Source of the DNA: Ruania suaedae
Lineage (GTDB): Bacteria > Actinomycetota > Actinomycetes > Actinomycetales > Beutenbergiaceae
NCBI RefSeq assembly: GCF_021049265.1
Contig: NZ_CP088018.1
Span: 2,604,001-2,668,000, forward strand
DNA: 64,000 nt
Direction of reading: 5' to 3'
The stretch's first letter is position 1; every line of letters starts with the position of its first letter. This document shows, piece after piece, positions 53,245-60,847 of this stretch. The translations under genes were made by a program, and so were the position numbers. The notes below the pieces were generated by a model. The model was not told where the DNA came from. It made no database searches and saw nothing but the letters and a program-made list of their open reading frames with translations.

Positions 53245-54279
53245 ATGGACATCTCGAACTCGTCTCACCCGGGCCCAGCGAATCGGCCTGCGGACCGGCT
53301 GATCCGGTTCGGTGACGCCGCTGCTACCGGCCAGGGCGGCACGCTCCGCAAGGCGCACCGGGAAGGTCGGGTGCGTCGGGTGACCCGGGGCATCTATGCA
53401 CCGGTTCAGCCGGAGAAGGACCTCTCGGCAGCGCAGATCACCGCCGCGCGCTATCGCGAGCGGGTTCTCGCGATCGCATGCCGCCGCCGGGAACCCATAT
53501 TCACCGGCCCCTCGGCACTGGCGCTCCTCGAGCTTCCGATCATCGGGCCCTGGCCCAGTGACGTGTTCGTGGTCTCCGCCACGCGGCAGGGACGACGACG
53601 ATCCGGTGTGGCGGAGATCGCGCGCCGGTTCGAGGTGACGACGACGATGGCGAACGGCTGCGTGATCACGTCCGTCGAGCTGACGCTGATCCAGGCAGCT
53701 CGTCGGCTACCGCTGCTCGGCAGCCTCGTGGCGGCCGATGCTGCCTGCCGCGTGCCGCGATCCGGGCCGGACGGGCCGCTGACCACCCCGGGTGCGCTGT
53801 GGACGGTTCACGATCGCTTGATGCCGTATCAGGGGTCCGCGCGGGTGGTCGCGATGCTCGAGCGGGTCTCGACCGGTTCCGAGTCCCCGCTGGAGACGCT
53901 GAGTGGCCTCATCATCGAGTCGCTCGGCTTCCAGGCGCCCCGCCAGCAGGTCCGCTTCCAGCTCTCGTCCCACGCGGAGGCGTTCGTCGACTTCTACTGG
54001 GAGGGAGTCAATGCCGCCGGGGAAGCCGACGGCGACCTCAAGTACCGCGCCATCGGCGAGGGCCCCGGAGCCGCCGAGCGCGTGATCGCCGAGAAGCGTC
54101 GGGAGGATGAGCTGCGCGAGCAGCTCAGCGCGCTCACACGCTGGGGATGGAGCGACTGCTGGCAGCGCGTGCGCGGAAGCGACGGCCGCATCCGTGGTGC
54201 TCCCCGGCTCGATCGCCTCGGAGCGAAGCTGCTGCGCGCCGGCGTTCCGCAGACCCGCCTACGACGGCGCCTCCTCTGA
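53245..54279 (+). CDS. AbiEi-antitoxin-like N-terminus with DUF559-like nuclease-fold C-terminus
   Basis: The 344-residue protein starts like the AbiEi-type antitoxin/regulator domains of actinobacteria: RVRRVTRGIYAPVQPEKDL, a winged-helix 'gate' followed by FTGPSALALLELPI. Its C-terminal third (SPLETLSGLIIESLGFQAPRQQV, FVDFYWEGVNAAGEADGDLKY, EKRREDELREQ) resembles the DUF559/Vsr-like restriction-endonuclease fold with the E...D...EK pattern. This two-part type is common in actinobacteria and uncharacterised; no AbiEii-type toxin partner lies next to it. It is flanked by inverted copies of the 77-bp element. Confidence 0.65.
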   Translation: MDISNSSHPGPANRPADRLIRFGDAAATGQGGTLRKAHREGRVRRVTRGIYAPVQPEKDLSAAQITAARYRERVLAIACRRREPIFTGPSALALLELPIIGPWPSDVFVVSATRQGRRRSGVAEIARRFEVTTTMANGCVITSVELTLIQAARRLPLLGSLVAADAACRVPRSGPDGPLTTPGALWTVHDRLMPYQGSARVVAMLERVSTGSESPLETLSGLIIESLGFQAPRQQVRFQLSSHAEAFVDFYWEGVNAAGEADGDLKYRAIGEGPGAAERVIAEKRREDELREQLSALTRWGWSDCWQRVRGSDGRIRGAPRLDRLGAKLLRAGVPQTRLRRRLL

Positions 54280-54295
54280 GCCCAGCCCGTGTGCG

Positions 54296-54372
54296 CGTAG
54301 GAATCCACGTCGGGCATAGGAATCCGCTTCTGCGCTCCCAGAAGTGGACTCCGATGACGGAGGTGGATTCCC
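54296..54372 (-). repeat. 77-bp palindromic element, copy C (intergenic)
   Basis: Read on the minus strand it aligns gap-free with copy A at about 63 of 77 positions and encodes a matching peptide (NPPPSSESTSGSAEADS...) although no gene uses it here. It lies between the convergent AbiEi-like and histidine-kinase genes. Confidence 0.83.
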
Positions 54373-54406
54373 AGGGGTCAGCACGCCGGCGGACGTGGAC
54401 GCCCGC

Positions 54407-55741
54407 TCAGCGGCGCCGTCGCCGGCGCCCCACCACCACCAGCGAGCCCGGCGGCAGCACCTTGTCCGGGTCGAGGCGCTTGGGCACCGCGTTGAGGAAG
54501 ATCGCGAAGACCGGGGGCCGGCGTTGGGCCAGCTCCAGCCGGCCGCCGTCGGCCGTGACCAGGTCGCGCGCCAGGCCCAACCCCAGCCCGGTGCCCTTGC
54601 CCGAGGTGACATGGCGCTCGAAGATCCGCGGGGCCAACTCGTCCGGCACTCCGGGGCCCTCGTCGGCCACCTCGATCACCACCCCGGTGTCGGCGCCGGA
54701 CTTCGAGGGCCGCACGTGGACCGAGGTGGTGCCCTCGCCGTACTTGAGGGAGTTCTCCAGCAGGGTGGCCAGCACCTGGGCGAGCGCACCCGGAGTCGCC
54801 AGCACCGAGACGTCGACGGCGTCACCGACGACCAGCTCCCGCCCCGCCCGGGCGTAGGTGCGAACCCACTCCTCGCGCTGCTGGTCGAAGACCTCCTCCA
54901 GGTGCAGCGCCTCGGTGGTCCCGCCCTCGGTCTTACGGGAGGTCTTGAGCAGGTCGTCGACCACGTGCACCAGCCGCTCCACCTGCTCCAGCGAGATGCG
55001 GGCCTCCTCGCGGACCTCCTCGTCCTCGCTGAGCAGCTGGATCTCCTCCAGCCGCATCGACAGCGCCGTCAGCGGGGTGCGCAACTGGTGGGAGACGTTG
55101 GCGGCGAACTGCCGCTCCGCCGCGATCCGGCCGGCCAGCCGGTCGGAGGTGCGGGCCAGCTCGGCGGCGACCAGGTCGATCTCCTCCACCCCGGAGGGCT
55201 CCAGCCGGGGACGCACCTGCCCGGAGCCGATCTGCTCGGCACTGGCGGCCAGATAGATCAGCGGTGCCGCGAGCCGGCGCGCCAGGCGCAGTGCCACCAT
55301 CGCGGCCACCCCGAAGGCCAGCACGCTCAGCCCGGTCACGGCCAGCACCACCTGCGCACTACGCCAGAACAGCAGCGATCCGCTCACCTCCAGCAGCACC
55401 AGGGCGCCGGAGGGGGACGTGCTGGAGGCCACGAAGGCCTCCTCGGGCGGGCCCACGTCCGGGCCGGCCACCACCTCGGTGCCGCTGGGAAGCCGCACCG
55501 TGATGCGCGCCGGCGTCCCGGACTCCTCGTCCACCCAGCGGTCCAGGTAGTCCTGGTCCACCGGGAGATTCAGCCCGAGGCGCCCCTCCACCGAGCGGGT
55601 CACCGACTCGGTGCGCACCTGCAGGTTCTGCTGCACGCTCTCCTGCACCATGAGCGCCCCGAAGATCCCCATCGGCAGGCCGAGGAAGATGACGGCGACG
55701 GTCACGGCCACCACCGCGACCGTCAGGACGCGTCGGCGCAG
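54407..55741 (-). CDS. two-component sensor histidine kinase
   Basis: The kinase has two membrane helices flanking a roughly 100-residue sensor loop, a HAMP region (ALRLARRLAAPLIYLAASAEQI), the phosphoacceptor His in FAANVSHQLRTPLTAL (His209 counting from the GTG at 55714), N-box LLENSLKYG, G1 DEGPGVP and G2 GKGTGLGLGLAR. No ATG, GTG or TTG lies between the in-frame upstream stop and 55714. Starting at 55714 would remove the positively charged LRRR that should precede helix 1. A CTG at 55741, 1 nt after the response-regulator stop, restores it, so I extend the gene to there with caution. Confidence 0.85.
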   Translation of the reverse strand: MRRRVLTVAVVAVTVAVIFLGLPMGIFGALMVQESVQQNLQVRTESVTRSVEGRLGLNLPVDQDYLDRWVDEESGTPARITVRLPSGTEVVAGPDVGPPEEAFVASSTSPSGALVLLEVSGSLLFWRSAQVVLAVTGLSVLAFGVAAMVALRLARRLAAPLIYLAASAEQIGSGQVRPRLEPSGVEEIDLVAAELARTSDRLAGRIAAERQFAANVSHQLRTPLTALSMRLEEIQLLSEDEEVREEARISLEQVERLVHVVDDLLKTSRKTEGGTTEALHLEEVFDQQREEWVRTYARAGRELVVGDAVDVSVLATPGALAQVLATLLENSLKYGEGTTSVHVRPSKSGADTGVVIEVADEGPGVPDELAPRIFERHVTSGKGTGLGLGLARDLVTADGGRLELAQRRPPVFAIFLNAVPKRLDPDKVLPPGSLVVVGRRRRRR

Positions 55742-55742
55742 G

Positions 55743-56426
55743 TCAGCTCACCCCGTCCTCGAACCGGAAACCCATGCCACGCACGGTCGAGATGTAGCGG
55801 GGGGCGTTCGCGTCGTCGCCGAGCTTGCGCCGCAGCCAGGACACGTGCATGTCGAGCGTCTTGGTCGACCCGGTCGGGTCAGAGGCCCACACCTCGCGCA
55901 TCAGTCCCTCGCGGGAGACCACGGACCCGGCCTCGCGCACCAGCACCCGCAGCAGCTCGAACTCCTTGGCGGTCAGCTGCAGCTCCCGCTCCCCCTGGAA
56001 GGCGCGGTGGGCGGCGGCGTCCACGCGCACGTCCTGGGCGGCGATCTCCTCCGACTCCACCCCGTCGGAGCCGGCGCGGCGCAGCAGCGCCCGCACCCGG
56101 GCGAGCAGCTCGGCCAGCCGGAACGGCTTGGTCACGTAGTCATCGGCCCCCGCGTCCAGCCCGACGACGAGGTCGACCTCGTCGGCGCGGGCAGTCAGGA
56201 CGAGGATCGGCGTGGTCATCCCCTGGTTGCGGATCCACCGGGCGACGTCGAGGCCGTCCATGTCCGGCAGGCCCAGATCGAGCACGAACAGGTCTGCCTG
56301 GGTGGCCTCGTCGATCGCCCCACGGCCGGTGCCGTGCACCGACACCTCATACCCCTCGCGCGTCAACGCCCGGGCCAACGGCTCGGCAATGGCCGGGTCA
56401 TCTTCTGCTAATAGAACTCGGGTCAC
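55743..56426 (-). CDS. OmpR-family response regulator
   Basis: This is a 227-residue regulator. The receiver domain has LLAEDD, the phospho-acceptor Asp50 in LFVLDLGLPDMDGLD and the switch lysine in DDYVTKPF. The C-terminal winged helix has FELLRVLVREAGSVVSREGLMREVW and DMHVSWLRRKLGDDANAPRYISTVRGMGFRF. It is upstream of and nearly contiguous with its cognate kinase. The stimulus and targets are unknown. Confidence 0.93.
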   Translation of the reverse strand: MTRVLLAEDDPAIAEPLARALTREGYEVSVHGTGRGAIDEATQADLFVLDLGLPDMDGLDVARWIRNQGMTTPILVLTARADEVDLVVGLDAGADDYVTKPFRLAELLARVRALLRRAGSDGVESEEIAAQDVRVDAAAHRAFQGERELQLTAKEFELLRVLVREAGSVVSREGLMREVWASDPTGSTKTLDMHVSWLRRKLGDDANAPRYISTVRGMGFRFEDGVS

Positions 56427-56523
56427 AGTGCCATGCTAATGCCACGATCTGACCGCGAGGCCAGATCCGAGCCAGATCGATCTTCCCGCCTGCGGCGTGA
56501 GGGCGCAGCGTCGGGGAAAAACC

Positions 56524-57552
56524 TCAGTCCTGACGGCGCACGACCACCGGATGCACCTCGCCCAGGCCCGGCACGGCGCGCACGTCCATCGGGTCGAGCA
56601 CCACCCCATGGGCGCTCAGGTCCCCCTCCAGCAACGCGGCGGAGACGTCGTCCATCAGCACGGTGCCGGGCTCGGCGATGTCGGTCAGGCGCGAGGCGAG
56701 GTTGACCACGGGTCCGAAGATGTCCCCGGAGCGGGAGAGCACGCGGCCCCAGACCACCGACCCGCGCACCGGCAGGTCCCCCGCACCCATCGCGGCCACG
56801 AGGCCGGTCGCCGTGCGTACACCGGTGAGCAGGTCGTCGGCCACGAAGAGCACGGCGTCGCCGATGGTCTTGACCACCCGGCCGCCGTGCTGGGCCACGA
56901 CGTCACGCGCGATCGTCTCGAAGTCCTGCACCAGGCTCGTCAGCGCCGCCCGGTCCAGGTCGGCCGCGCGGGTGGTGTAGGAGACGATGTCGATGAACCC
57001 GACGGCCCGCTCCAGGGGCAGCTGGCCCGGGTCGGGCGCCTCGTTGCCCAGCCGTGCGACGTCCTTGTCGATGCGCCCCAGCAGGGCCACGAGCTGGCGC
57101 CGCCAGGCGTAGTCCAGCTGGTCGCGCAGCAGCGGGCTGAGCTCGACCAGCCGGTCCAGCACCACCAGCCGCGCGCTCACGTCGTCCAGGGAGTAGCGAA
57201 CCGTGGCGTCCTGGACCAGGGCCTCCACCTGCCACAGCACCAGCCGGTCCATGGAGTGCCCGAGCGCCCGGACCAGGTCCTGCGCGGTGGTCAGGCTCAT
57301 CCCCCCGTCGGTGACGACGTCGACCAGGTCACGCAGCGCGGCCACGTCGGCGTCGGTGAACGGGTGCGCCTCGGCCGGCACGTCGGCGAAGCCGAGCGCG
57401 CGCCAGTAGCTGTGCACCAGATGCTCGGGGACCTCGGCAGCGTCCGCGAACTGCGCCACTGTCATGGTTCCGGGGCCGCCGAGCAGACGCTCCTCGTGAC
57501 GGCGGAGGGTCGACGGCGCAGCCTCACGGCTCGGGTCGGTCTCCTCGCTCAC
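56524..57552 (-). CDS. class III adenylate cyclase with N-terminal regulatory domain
   Basis: The 342-residue soluble protein has an N-terminal helical regulatory domain (about 28-165) like that of mycobacterial Rv1264, then a cyclase homology domain. Metal-binding aspartates are D188 (GFIDIVSYT) and D232 (TIGDAV). K228 (VVKTIGD) and D277 (SGDIFG) are the adenine-specifying pair, and N284/R288 (VVNLASR) the transition-state pair. All catalytic residues are intact, so it should make cAMP as a homodimer. GTG 57552 is the most plausible start; upstream in-frame sequence is non-conserved. Confidence 0.9.
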   Translation of the reverse strand: MSEETDPSREAAPSTLRRHEERLLGGPGTMTVAQFADAAEVPEHLVHSYWRALGFADVPAEAHPFTDADVAALRDLVDVVTDGGMSLTTAQDLVRALGHSMDRLVLWQVEALVQDATVRYSLDDVSARLVVLDRLVELSPLLRDQLDYAWRRQLVALLGRIDKDVARLGNEAPDPGQLPLERAVGFIDIVSYTTRAADLDRAALTSLVQDFETIARDVVAQHGGRVVKTIGDAVLFVADDLLTGVRTATGLVAAMGAGDLPVRGSVVWGRVLSRSGDIFGPVVNLASRLTDIAEPGTVLMDDVSAALLEGDLSAHGVVLDPMDVRAVPGLGEVHPVVVRRQD

Positions 57553-57628
57553 ACCGCCGAGGGTAACGGGTCCGCCCGGGCGCCGGCCGGGACCTCGGTC
57601 CCGCGCCGCCACGCGCCCGCAGCGAGGC

Positions 57629-58294
57629 TCAGGTCGTGGCCAGCTTCCCGCGCAGGCGCCGCACGGCGTCGTCCAGGTGTGCGCTCACGACGGCGTCCAT
57701 CGCCTCGGGCGTGCCGGTACGGACGGTCTCGCGCCACTCCTCGTGCTCGCGGACCTGCTCGGCCAGGTCCGGGTAGGTGGTCTGCAGCTCGCCGAGGCAG
57801 ATGCGGGTCTCCACCAGCAGCGTGCGCATCGCCCGGGCCAGGCGCGGGCTGTCGGCCGCGCGGACGAAGACGTCGTGGAAGAGCTGGTCGGCGTTGGAGA
57901 CGGCCGTGGCGTCCCCGCGCTCGGCGGCGCGGGTCATCACCTGCAGCGGACGGCCCAGCGCGCGCCACGCCGCCTCCCGGCCACCGGCGAGGACCAGCCG
58001 GCCGGCCCCGCGTTCGATCGCCGCCCGGGTGCGGTAGACGTCGACCATGTCGGTGAGCGTCAGCTCGGGGACGAAGATGCCGCGGTGGCGCACGCTGATG
58101 GCGATGCCCTCGGAGACCAGCCGCTGCAGCGCCTCCCGCACCGGCCCGCGGGAGACCTCGAAGCGGGCGGCGATCTCGGCCTCGCCGAGCTGCTCGCCCG
58201 GCGCGAGGGTGCCGGTGAGGATCGCCGAGCGCAGCTGCTCGGCGATGAGCTCGGCCGTGGACATCCGGTGGGCGGGCGAGGGGTCAGGCAGCAC
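57629..58294 (-). CDS. GntR-family regulator, FCD subfamily
   Basis: This is a 221-residue regulator: the winged HTH TAELIAEQLRSAILTGTLAPGEQLGEAEIAARFEVSRGPVREALQRLVSEGI (about 13-65), then an all-helical FCD domain with the metal/ligand histidines in ADQLFHDVFVRAA, HEEWRETV and SAHLDDAVRR. FCD regulators bind organic acids and release TTGT-NN-ACAA-type operators. Its start overlaps the stop of the racemase-like gene by 11 bp, placing it in the catabolic operon whose promoter at 59828-59867 carries such sites. Confidence 0.92.
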   Translation of the reverse strand: MLPDPSPAHRMSTAELIAEQLRSAILTGTLAPGEQLGEAEIAARFEVSRGPVREALQRLVSEGIAISVRHRGIFVPELTLTDMVDVYRTRAAIERGAGRLVLAGGREAAWRALGRPLQVMTRAAERGDATAVSNADQLFHDVFVRAADSPRLARAMRTLLVETRICLGELQTTYPDLAEQVREHEEWRETVRTGTPEAMDAVVSAHLDDAVRRLRGKLATT

Positions 58295-59006
58295 GAGGAC
58301 CTCCTCCGAACAGCGAGCCGAGCGCGGGCGCGTGGGCCTGCCGGCCCACCAGCCGCAGCGCCTCCCAGATGGTGACCTGGTTGGCGGTGAGGACCCGCTT
58401 ACCCAGGCGCTCCTCCAGCCGGGGCAGCTCGCGCAGGGTGTGCATCGCGGTGTCGGGGATGAGCAGGGCCTCGGCGTCGGGATGGTCGTTCGCCTCCGCC
58501 AGTGCCAGCACCTGCTCCCCGGTCAGGCGACCCACCTCGGCGGCGGTGTCGATACCGGCGCTGCTGGTGGCCACCACCTCCACCCCTGCGGCGCCGAGGA
58601 ACTCGGTGAACAGCGAGGCGACGTCGTCGGGATAGCTGGCCGCCACGGCCACCGTGCGCACGCCGAGCGCCTCACAGGCGCGGGTGAAGGCGAAGCTGGT
58701 GCTGGAGGCGGGCACTCCCGCGGCCTCGGCGAGGCGCTGCACCTGCTGGGCTGCGCCGTCGGGGCGGTAGACGAAGCTGCCGGAGGTGCAGGCCCACACC
58801 ACCGCCTGCGGGGCCGCGGCCGCGAGCTGGCGGGCGCCGACAGCCAGGCGCTCCGGGCTGCCGAGATCGAGCAGCTCGGGCACGGCGTGCAGATCAGTGC
58901 CGTAGATGTGGGTGACCTCCAGGCGCAGCCCGAGCAGCTCGGCGGCGTAGGGGTAGTCGTCCTCGGCGGCGTGGTCGGGGTAGATGAATCCGAGTGTGGT
59001 GCTCAT
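58284..59006 (-). CDS. Asp/Glu racemase superfamily protein (maleate isomerase-like), second cysteine replaced
   Basis: This is a 240-residue two-domain protein of the maleate cis-trans isomerase / EutA / arylmalonate decarboxylase group. The first active-site cysteine is Cys73 in VVWACTSGSF. At the place of the second, the motif reads LLIPDTAMHT with Asp185 in place of cysteine, so the two-cysteine acid-base mechanism cannot operate. It overlaps a paralogue with both cysteines by 4 bp. It may form a heteromer with it or act as a single-cysteine lyase-type enzyme; both are inference. Confidence 0.85.
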   Translation of the reverse strand: MSTTLGFIYPDHAAEDDYPYAAELLGLRLEVTHIYGTDLHAVPELLDLGSPERLAVGARQLAAAAPQAVVWACTSGSFVYRPDGAAQQVQRLAEAAGVPASSTSFAFTRACEALGVRTVAVAASYPDDVASLFTEFLGAAGVEVVATSSAGIDTAAEVGRLTGEQVLALAEANDHPDAEALLIPDTAMHTLRELPRLEERLGKRVLTANQVTIWEALRLVGRQAHAPALGSLFGGGPRAA

Positions 59007-59788
59007 GAGCGGACGTCCTGTGCGGGGGCGGTGGTCTCGGGAACGGGGCCGAAGACGGAGCCCAGCCATCGGCCCGGCCCCATCATCGGCAGGCCCATCC
59101 GGGCCAGGCAGGCCCAGATCGTGAGCTGGTTGGCGGTCAGGACCGGTTTGCCGAGGCGCTGCTCCAGCGGGTCGATCACGTCGTAGGTGGGCAGGTTCGT
59201 GCAGGAGACGAAGACGGCCTGCGCCTGGGGATCATCGGCGGCCATGATCCGCTCGGCCACGGTGCGGTAGTTCACCTTCCAGATCCCGCCGCCCAGGCCC
59301 AGGTGGTTGGAACGGATCACCTCGACGCCGAGCTCGGCGAGGTAGGCGTGCAGGCGCAGCGTGAGCGGTTCGTCGTAGGGGGTGATCACGCTGATCCTGG
59401 TCAGCCCGAGCGTGCGGATCGCCTCGGCGAGAGCACCGGAGGTCGTCAGGGCGGTCGGTGCGCCCGCCTCCAGGATGGCCTCGACCAGCCCACGCTCGTA
59501 GTCGACGCCGTGGATGAAGCTTCCGGAGTTGCAGAGGTAGGCCACCACCTCCGGCTCGGTGCCGAGCACGTCCTGGGTGGCCCGGCGCAGATGCGCACGG
59601 TCGGAGACGAGCTCGGCCATCTGCAGGCTCACCGGCACCGGTTCGAAGGGCGTGCGTGCCAGGTGCAGGCTCACCTCGAGCGGGCACCACCGCCACAGTT
59701 CACGCTCGAGCGCCAGGTCGAACGGCGCAATGATCCCGATGCCACGCTGAGCCAGCGGACCCTCGAACTCCGCGCCGTCCAGTTCCAA
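59003..59788 (-). CDS. Asp/Glu racemase superfamily protein (maleate isomerase-like)
   Basis: This 261-residue protein keeps both active-site cysteines, Cys86 (AYLCNSGSF) and Cys196 (FVSCTNLPTYDVI). Family enzymes isomerise maleate or racemise or decarboxylate small dicarboxylates; EutA of ectoine breakdown also belongs here. The conserved opening AQRGIGIIAPFDLALERELWRW fixes the frame. The TTG at 59788 is chosen because GGGAGG lies 6 nt upstream and no better start exists. It is the first gene of the left arm of the divergon. Confidence 0.87.
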   Translation of the reverse strand: MELDGAEFEGPLAQRGIGIIAPFDLALERELWRWCPLEVSLHLARTPFEPVPVSLQMAELVSDRAHLRRATQDVLGTEPEVVAYLCNSGSFIHGVDYERGLVEAILEAGAPTALTTSGALAEAIRTLGLTRISVITPYDEPLTLRLHAYLAELGVEVIRSNHLGLGGGIWKVNYRTVAERIMAADDPQAQAVFVSCTNLPTYDVIDPLEQRLGKPVLTANQLTIWACLARMGLPMMGPGRWLGSVFGPVPETTAPAQDVRS

Positions 59789-59827
59789 TACCGGCCTCCC
59801 GAGAACACGAACCCAGACCGGATTCGG

Positions 59828-59867
59828 ATTGTTGACAATAGTACGACCCGCTCCTACGTTGTCAACG
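59828..59867 (+). promoter_or_regulatory. promoter of the dehydrogenase-amidase operon with GTTGACAA operator boxes
   Basis: TTGACA (59832-59837) and TACGTT (59855-59860) are 17 nt apart, putting the transcription start at or next to the GTG at 59867; no Shine-Dalgarno precedes it, so a leaderless mRNA is likely. ATTGT-TG-ACAAT (59828-59839) is a palindrome of FCD-GntR operator type, and GTTGACAA (59831-59838) recurs inverted as TTGTCAAC (59859-59866). Confidence 0.65.
59838..59865 (-). promoter_or_regulatory. overlapping divergent promoter of the racemase-GntR operon
   Basis: On the minus strand TTGACA (59865-59860) and TACTAT (59843-59838) are separated by 16 nt. The -35 of this promoter lies over the -10 region of the rightward promoter, and the reverse at the other end, so the two share the same DNA and the same operator boxes. 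A roughly 43-nt leader would precede the TTG start. Confidence 0.6.
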
Positions 59868-60847
59868 TGCCTGAGCCAGCCCGCGTCCTTGTCCTGCACG
59901 ACGGATCCGCGACCAGTTCGCCCGGCCTGGATGCTGTGGCGGAGCAGGCGCCCCTCACCTTCACCGACGAGGCAGGGCTGGCCGAGGCACTGCCCGGGGC
60001 GGACGTGCTCTACCTGCACCACTTCCTCAGTCACGCCCTGCGCGAGGCATGGCCGGCAGCCGATGCGCTGCAGTGGGTGCACGTCGCCGCCGCGGGTGTG
60101 GACCCGGTGCTCTTCGAGGAGCTCATCGGCAGCGACGTGACCGTCACCAACTCCCGCGGCGTATTCGATGACGCGATCGCCGAGTACGTCCTCGGGCAGA
60201 TCATCGCCGGCGCGAAGGGGTTCCGGGCCGCCTGGCGGTCCCAGGCCGAGCACCGCTGGCAGCACCGCGAGTCCGACCGGGTGGCCGGCCAGCGGGTGCT
60301 GGTGGTGGGCACCGGGGCCATCGGGCGCTCCATCGCACGGTTGCTGCGGGCAGTGGGGCTCGAGGTGCGCGGGGCCGGGCGCCGGGTGATCGAGCAGGAC
60401 CCTGACTTCGGGCACGTCACCGACGACCTGCTCGGCGCCCTGCCCGAGTTCGACTGGGTCGTGGCCGTGGCGCCGCTGACCGAGAGCACGCGCGGGATGT
60501 TCGGCACCAAGGAGTTCGCCGCCATGCCCGCCCACGCCCGGCTGATCAACGTCGGCCGCGGGGAGCTGGTGGACACCGACGCGCTGGTCGAGGCGCTGGA
60601 ACGGGGCGCCATCGCCGGAGCGGTGCTCGACGTGGTCGATCCCGAGCCGCTGCCGGCCGGCCACCCGCTGTGGGACCTGCCCGGCGTGAGCCTGACCGCG
60701 CACCAATCGGGGGACGTGCGCGGGTGGCGCGAGGAGCTCGACGCGCTGTTCGCCGACAATCTCGGCCGGTGGCGCCGCGGCGAGGAGCTGCGCAACGTCG
60801 TCGACACCGAACTCGGTTACGTGCCCACCACGAGGAGCCAGACGTGA
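59867..60847 (+). CDS. D-2-hydroxyacid dehydrogenase
   Basis: This 326-residue NAD(P)-dependent enzyme interconverts a 2-keto acid and a D-2-hydroxy acid. NAD loop VLVVGTGAIGRSIARLL (144-160); catalytic arginine in INVGRGELVD; glutamate in VVDPEPLPAGHPLW; catalytic histidine in LTAHQSGDV, where the usual HxxG/A follows a serine. It belongs to the GhrA-like branch. The GTG start coincides with the predicted transcription start. It ends in a 4-bp GTGA overlap with the amidase gene. Confidence 0.88.
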   Translation: MPEPARVLVLHDGSATSSPGLDAVAEQAPLTFTDEAGLAEALPGADVLYLHHFLSHALREAWPAADALQWVHVAAAGVDPVLFEELIGSDVTVTNSRGVFDDAIAEYVLGQIIAGAKGFRAAWRSQAEHRWQHRESDRVAGQRVLVVGTGAIGRSIARLLRAVGLEVRGAGRRVIEQDPDFGHVTDDLLGALPEFDWVVAVAPLTESTRGMFGTKEFAAMPAHARLINVGRGELVDTDALVEALERGAIAGAVLDVVDPEPLPAGHPLWDLPGVSLTAHQSGDVRGWREELDALFADNLGRWRRGEELRNVVDTELGYVPTTRSQT

